NCBI GenBank assembly: GCA_009774175.1
Contig: VSNG01000019.1
Location: 1-64,000, forward strand
DNA: 64,000 nt
Origin: Lachnospiraceae bacterium
Lineage (GTDB): Bacteria; Bacillota; Clostridia; Lachnospirales; Lachnospiraceae
Direction: 5' to 3'
Positions 63,256 to 64,000 of this stretch are shown here, piece by piece (position 1 is the first letter of the stretch; each line of letters begins with the position of its first letter). Below the pieces are notes generated by a model. The model was not told the DNA's origin, did no database searches, and saw only the letters and a program-made list of their open reading frames with translations. The position numbers and the translations under genes are program-made.

Positions 63256-64000
63256 ATGGGAAAAAGCTATTTAGTGGACGGAGCAAAATTGCGGTGTATG
63301 AGCGGAAGTAAGAGTGGCTGCTTGCACGTATCAACCGGGTGCAATAATTATATTGAGAATGGGAGACAAAAGGCAAGTTGTGCGGATTGTAAGCCAAAAG
63401 ATAATATCCCTTTTTTTGGTGAATGCAAGTTAAAAAGCGGTATGTCCTGTGAGAAATATATGAAATTGAAGAATAAATGGGAAACTCCGGGCGTTATTCC
63501 TTTGACAGAACGAATTAATGGTAATGAGGCATTGACCATGGAAAGCTTTTTGGTATGCAATAGGGGCAGCCTTATTTTCCCAGAATCATCCGGACAGGGA
63601 GGCGTCCAGTCAATTGACTGGAAGGAATACTGGAAACGTTATCTTTCGGAGATGTTTCTTTCAGATATACGAGGTGTGGCAGGAAAGTGGCTGTTTGACC
63701 CTATAAACGTAAATACTGGAAATTTCGTTTATGAAAAAGAAGACTTAATAATACGGGGAATCACAAAGTTGTCTTTCCATGTGACTTATGCTTCCATGGG
63801 AGAAAACAAGGGCGGAAGTCTTGGGGCAGGCTGGCATCATAATTACGAAATATTTATCGAGGAAGCAAAGGGCGGCGTTTTGTGGCTCCATCTTGGCGGT
63901 GGCCAGATGATTCCGTGTATGCGGAGTTTGGGGGATGTTTATGAGCTGGCGGGTACGGCAGGGCTTTTAAGGAAGGAAACCGACGGATACCGTTATGTCA
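63256..64000 (+). CDS. PAAR-like (DUF4280) / Rhs (DUF6531) polymorphic toxin, 5' part
   Basis: The gene runs off the window; 248 codons are visible. The N-terminus GKSYLVDGAKLRCMSGSKSG and the cysteine pairs down to SFLVCNRGSLIFPESSGQ (about residues 1-118) are the DUF4280 PAAR-like fold, which caps the spike of injection systems. From about residue 150, WLFDPINVNTGNFVYEKEDL and SLGAGWHHNYEI are the DUF6531 start of an Rhs shell. A variable toxin tip is expected further downstream. ATG 63256 follows AAGGAG at six bases. Confidence 0.88.
   Translation, partial: MGKSYLVDGAKLRCMSGSKSGCLHVSTGCNNYIENGRQKASCADCKPKDNIPFFGECKLKSGMSCEKYMKLKNKWETPGVIPLTERINGNEALTMESFLVCNRGSLIFPESSGQGGVQSIDWKEYWKRYLSEMFLSDIRGVAGKWLFDPINVNTGNFVYEKEDLIIRGITKLSFHVTYASMGENKGGSLGAGWHHNYEIFIEEAKGGVLWLHLGGGQMIPCMRSLGDVYELAGTAGLLRKETDGYRYV

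Noticed and set aside
49287..64000. Accessory region as a prophage
   Set aside because: No terminase, portal, capsid, lysis, repressor or integrase genes; FHA, PP2C, VWA and Rhs genes fit an injection or toxin-delivery locus better.

Overview
The window reads as a chromosomal segment of an endospore-forming, monoderm Clostridia, most likely a Lachnospiraceae member. This rests on the sporulation factors SpoIIGA, SigE and SigG, the YlmC/YmxH family protein, a MurE with the DNPR motif of meso-diaminopimelate-adding enzymes, a DUF5688-type protein, and the priA-def-fmt-rsmB-rlmN-stp-prkC-rsgA order common in Firmicutes. No species call is possible from sequence reading alone.

Layout. (1) 0.16-12.8 kb: murE, priA, def, fmt, a membrane zinc peptidase, rsmB, rlmN, then the PP2C phosphatase/PASTA kinase pair and rsgA, with two compact hairpin-rich elements on either side of the kinase gene. 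(2) 12.8-16.2 kb: a frameshifted surface-protein remnant, a structured non-coding stretch, ychF and lgt. (3) 16.3-29.6 kb: a division and cell wall (dcw) cluster opening with four 10-bp-phased MraZ boxes: mraZ, rsmH, an ftsL-like gene, two class B PBPs, mraY, murD, an ftsW-type SEDS gene, murA, divIB and ftsZ; murG and murC are absent. (4) 29.7-34.2 kb: spoIIGA-sigE, a REC/HD-GYP/GGDEF regulator and an inverted sigG. (5) 34.4-46.3 kb: housekeeping genes (ylmC, nrdR, yqeG-type phosphatase, aroE, aroK, aroQ, efp, tRNA-Arg(CCG), gdhA, a Y-family polymerase, an SRAP protein) mixed with SH3 and hypothetical genes. (6) 46.3-64.0 kb: an accessory region.

The accessory region is the notable part. A complete agr-type quorum-sensing module (histidine kinase and LytTR regulator on the minus strand; AgrD-like peptide and AgrB on the plus strand) is joined without a gap to a cluster that looks like a contractile-injection or type VI-like apparatus: a membrane VWA protein whose start overlaps the agrB stop, a 726-residue protein with sheath-like features, two paralogous Hcp/TssD-sized tube-like proteins, a J-domain protein, a lipoprotein, two FHA proteins, two PP2C-type proteins (one fused to a membrane anchor and a repeat-rich tail), and a PAAR-like (DUF4280) plus Rhs (DUF6531) gene running off the right edge. 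Between these lie a degraded PAAR-like gene, two paralogous membrane-anchored proteins (one with an in-frame amber stop) and a perfect 61-bp direct repeat flanking the paralog pair, which are signs of effector/immunity turnover. Baseplate, spike and ATPase genes are not in the window, so the machine assignment is inference. The model is that Agr signalling switches on production of an FHA/PP2C-regulated injection-like system carrying Rhs-type effectors.

Coordinates and start codons were chosen by reading ribosome-binding sites by eye; family names come from motif recognition, not database searches.
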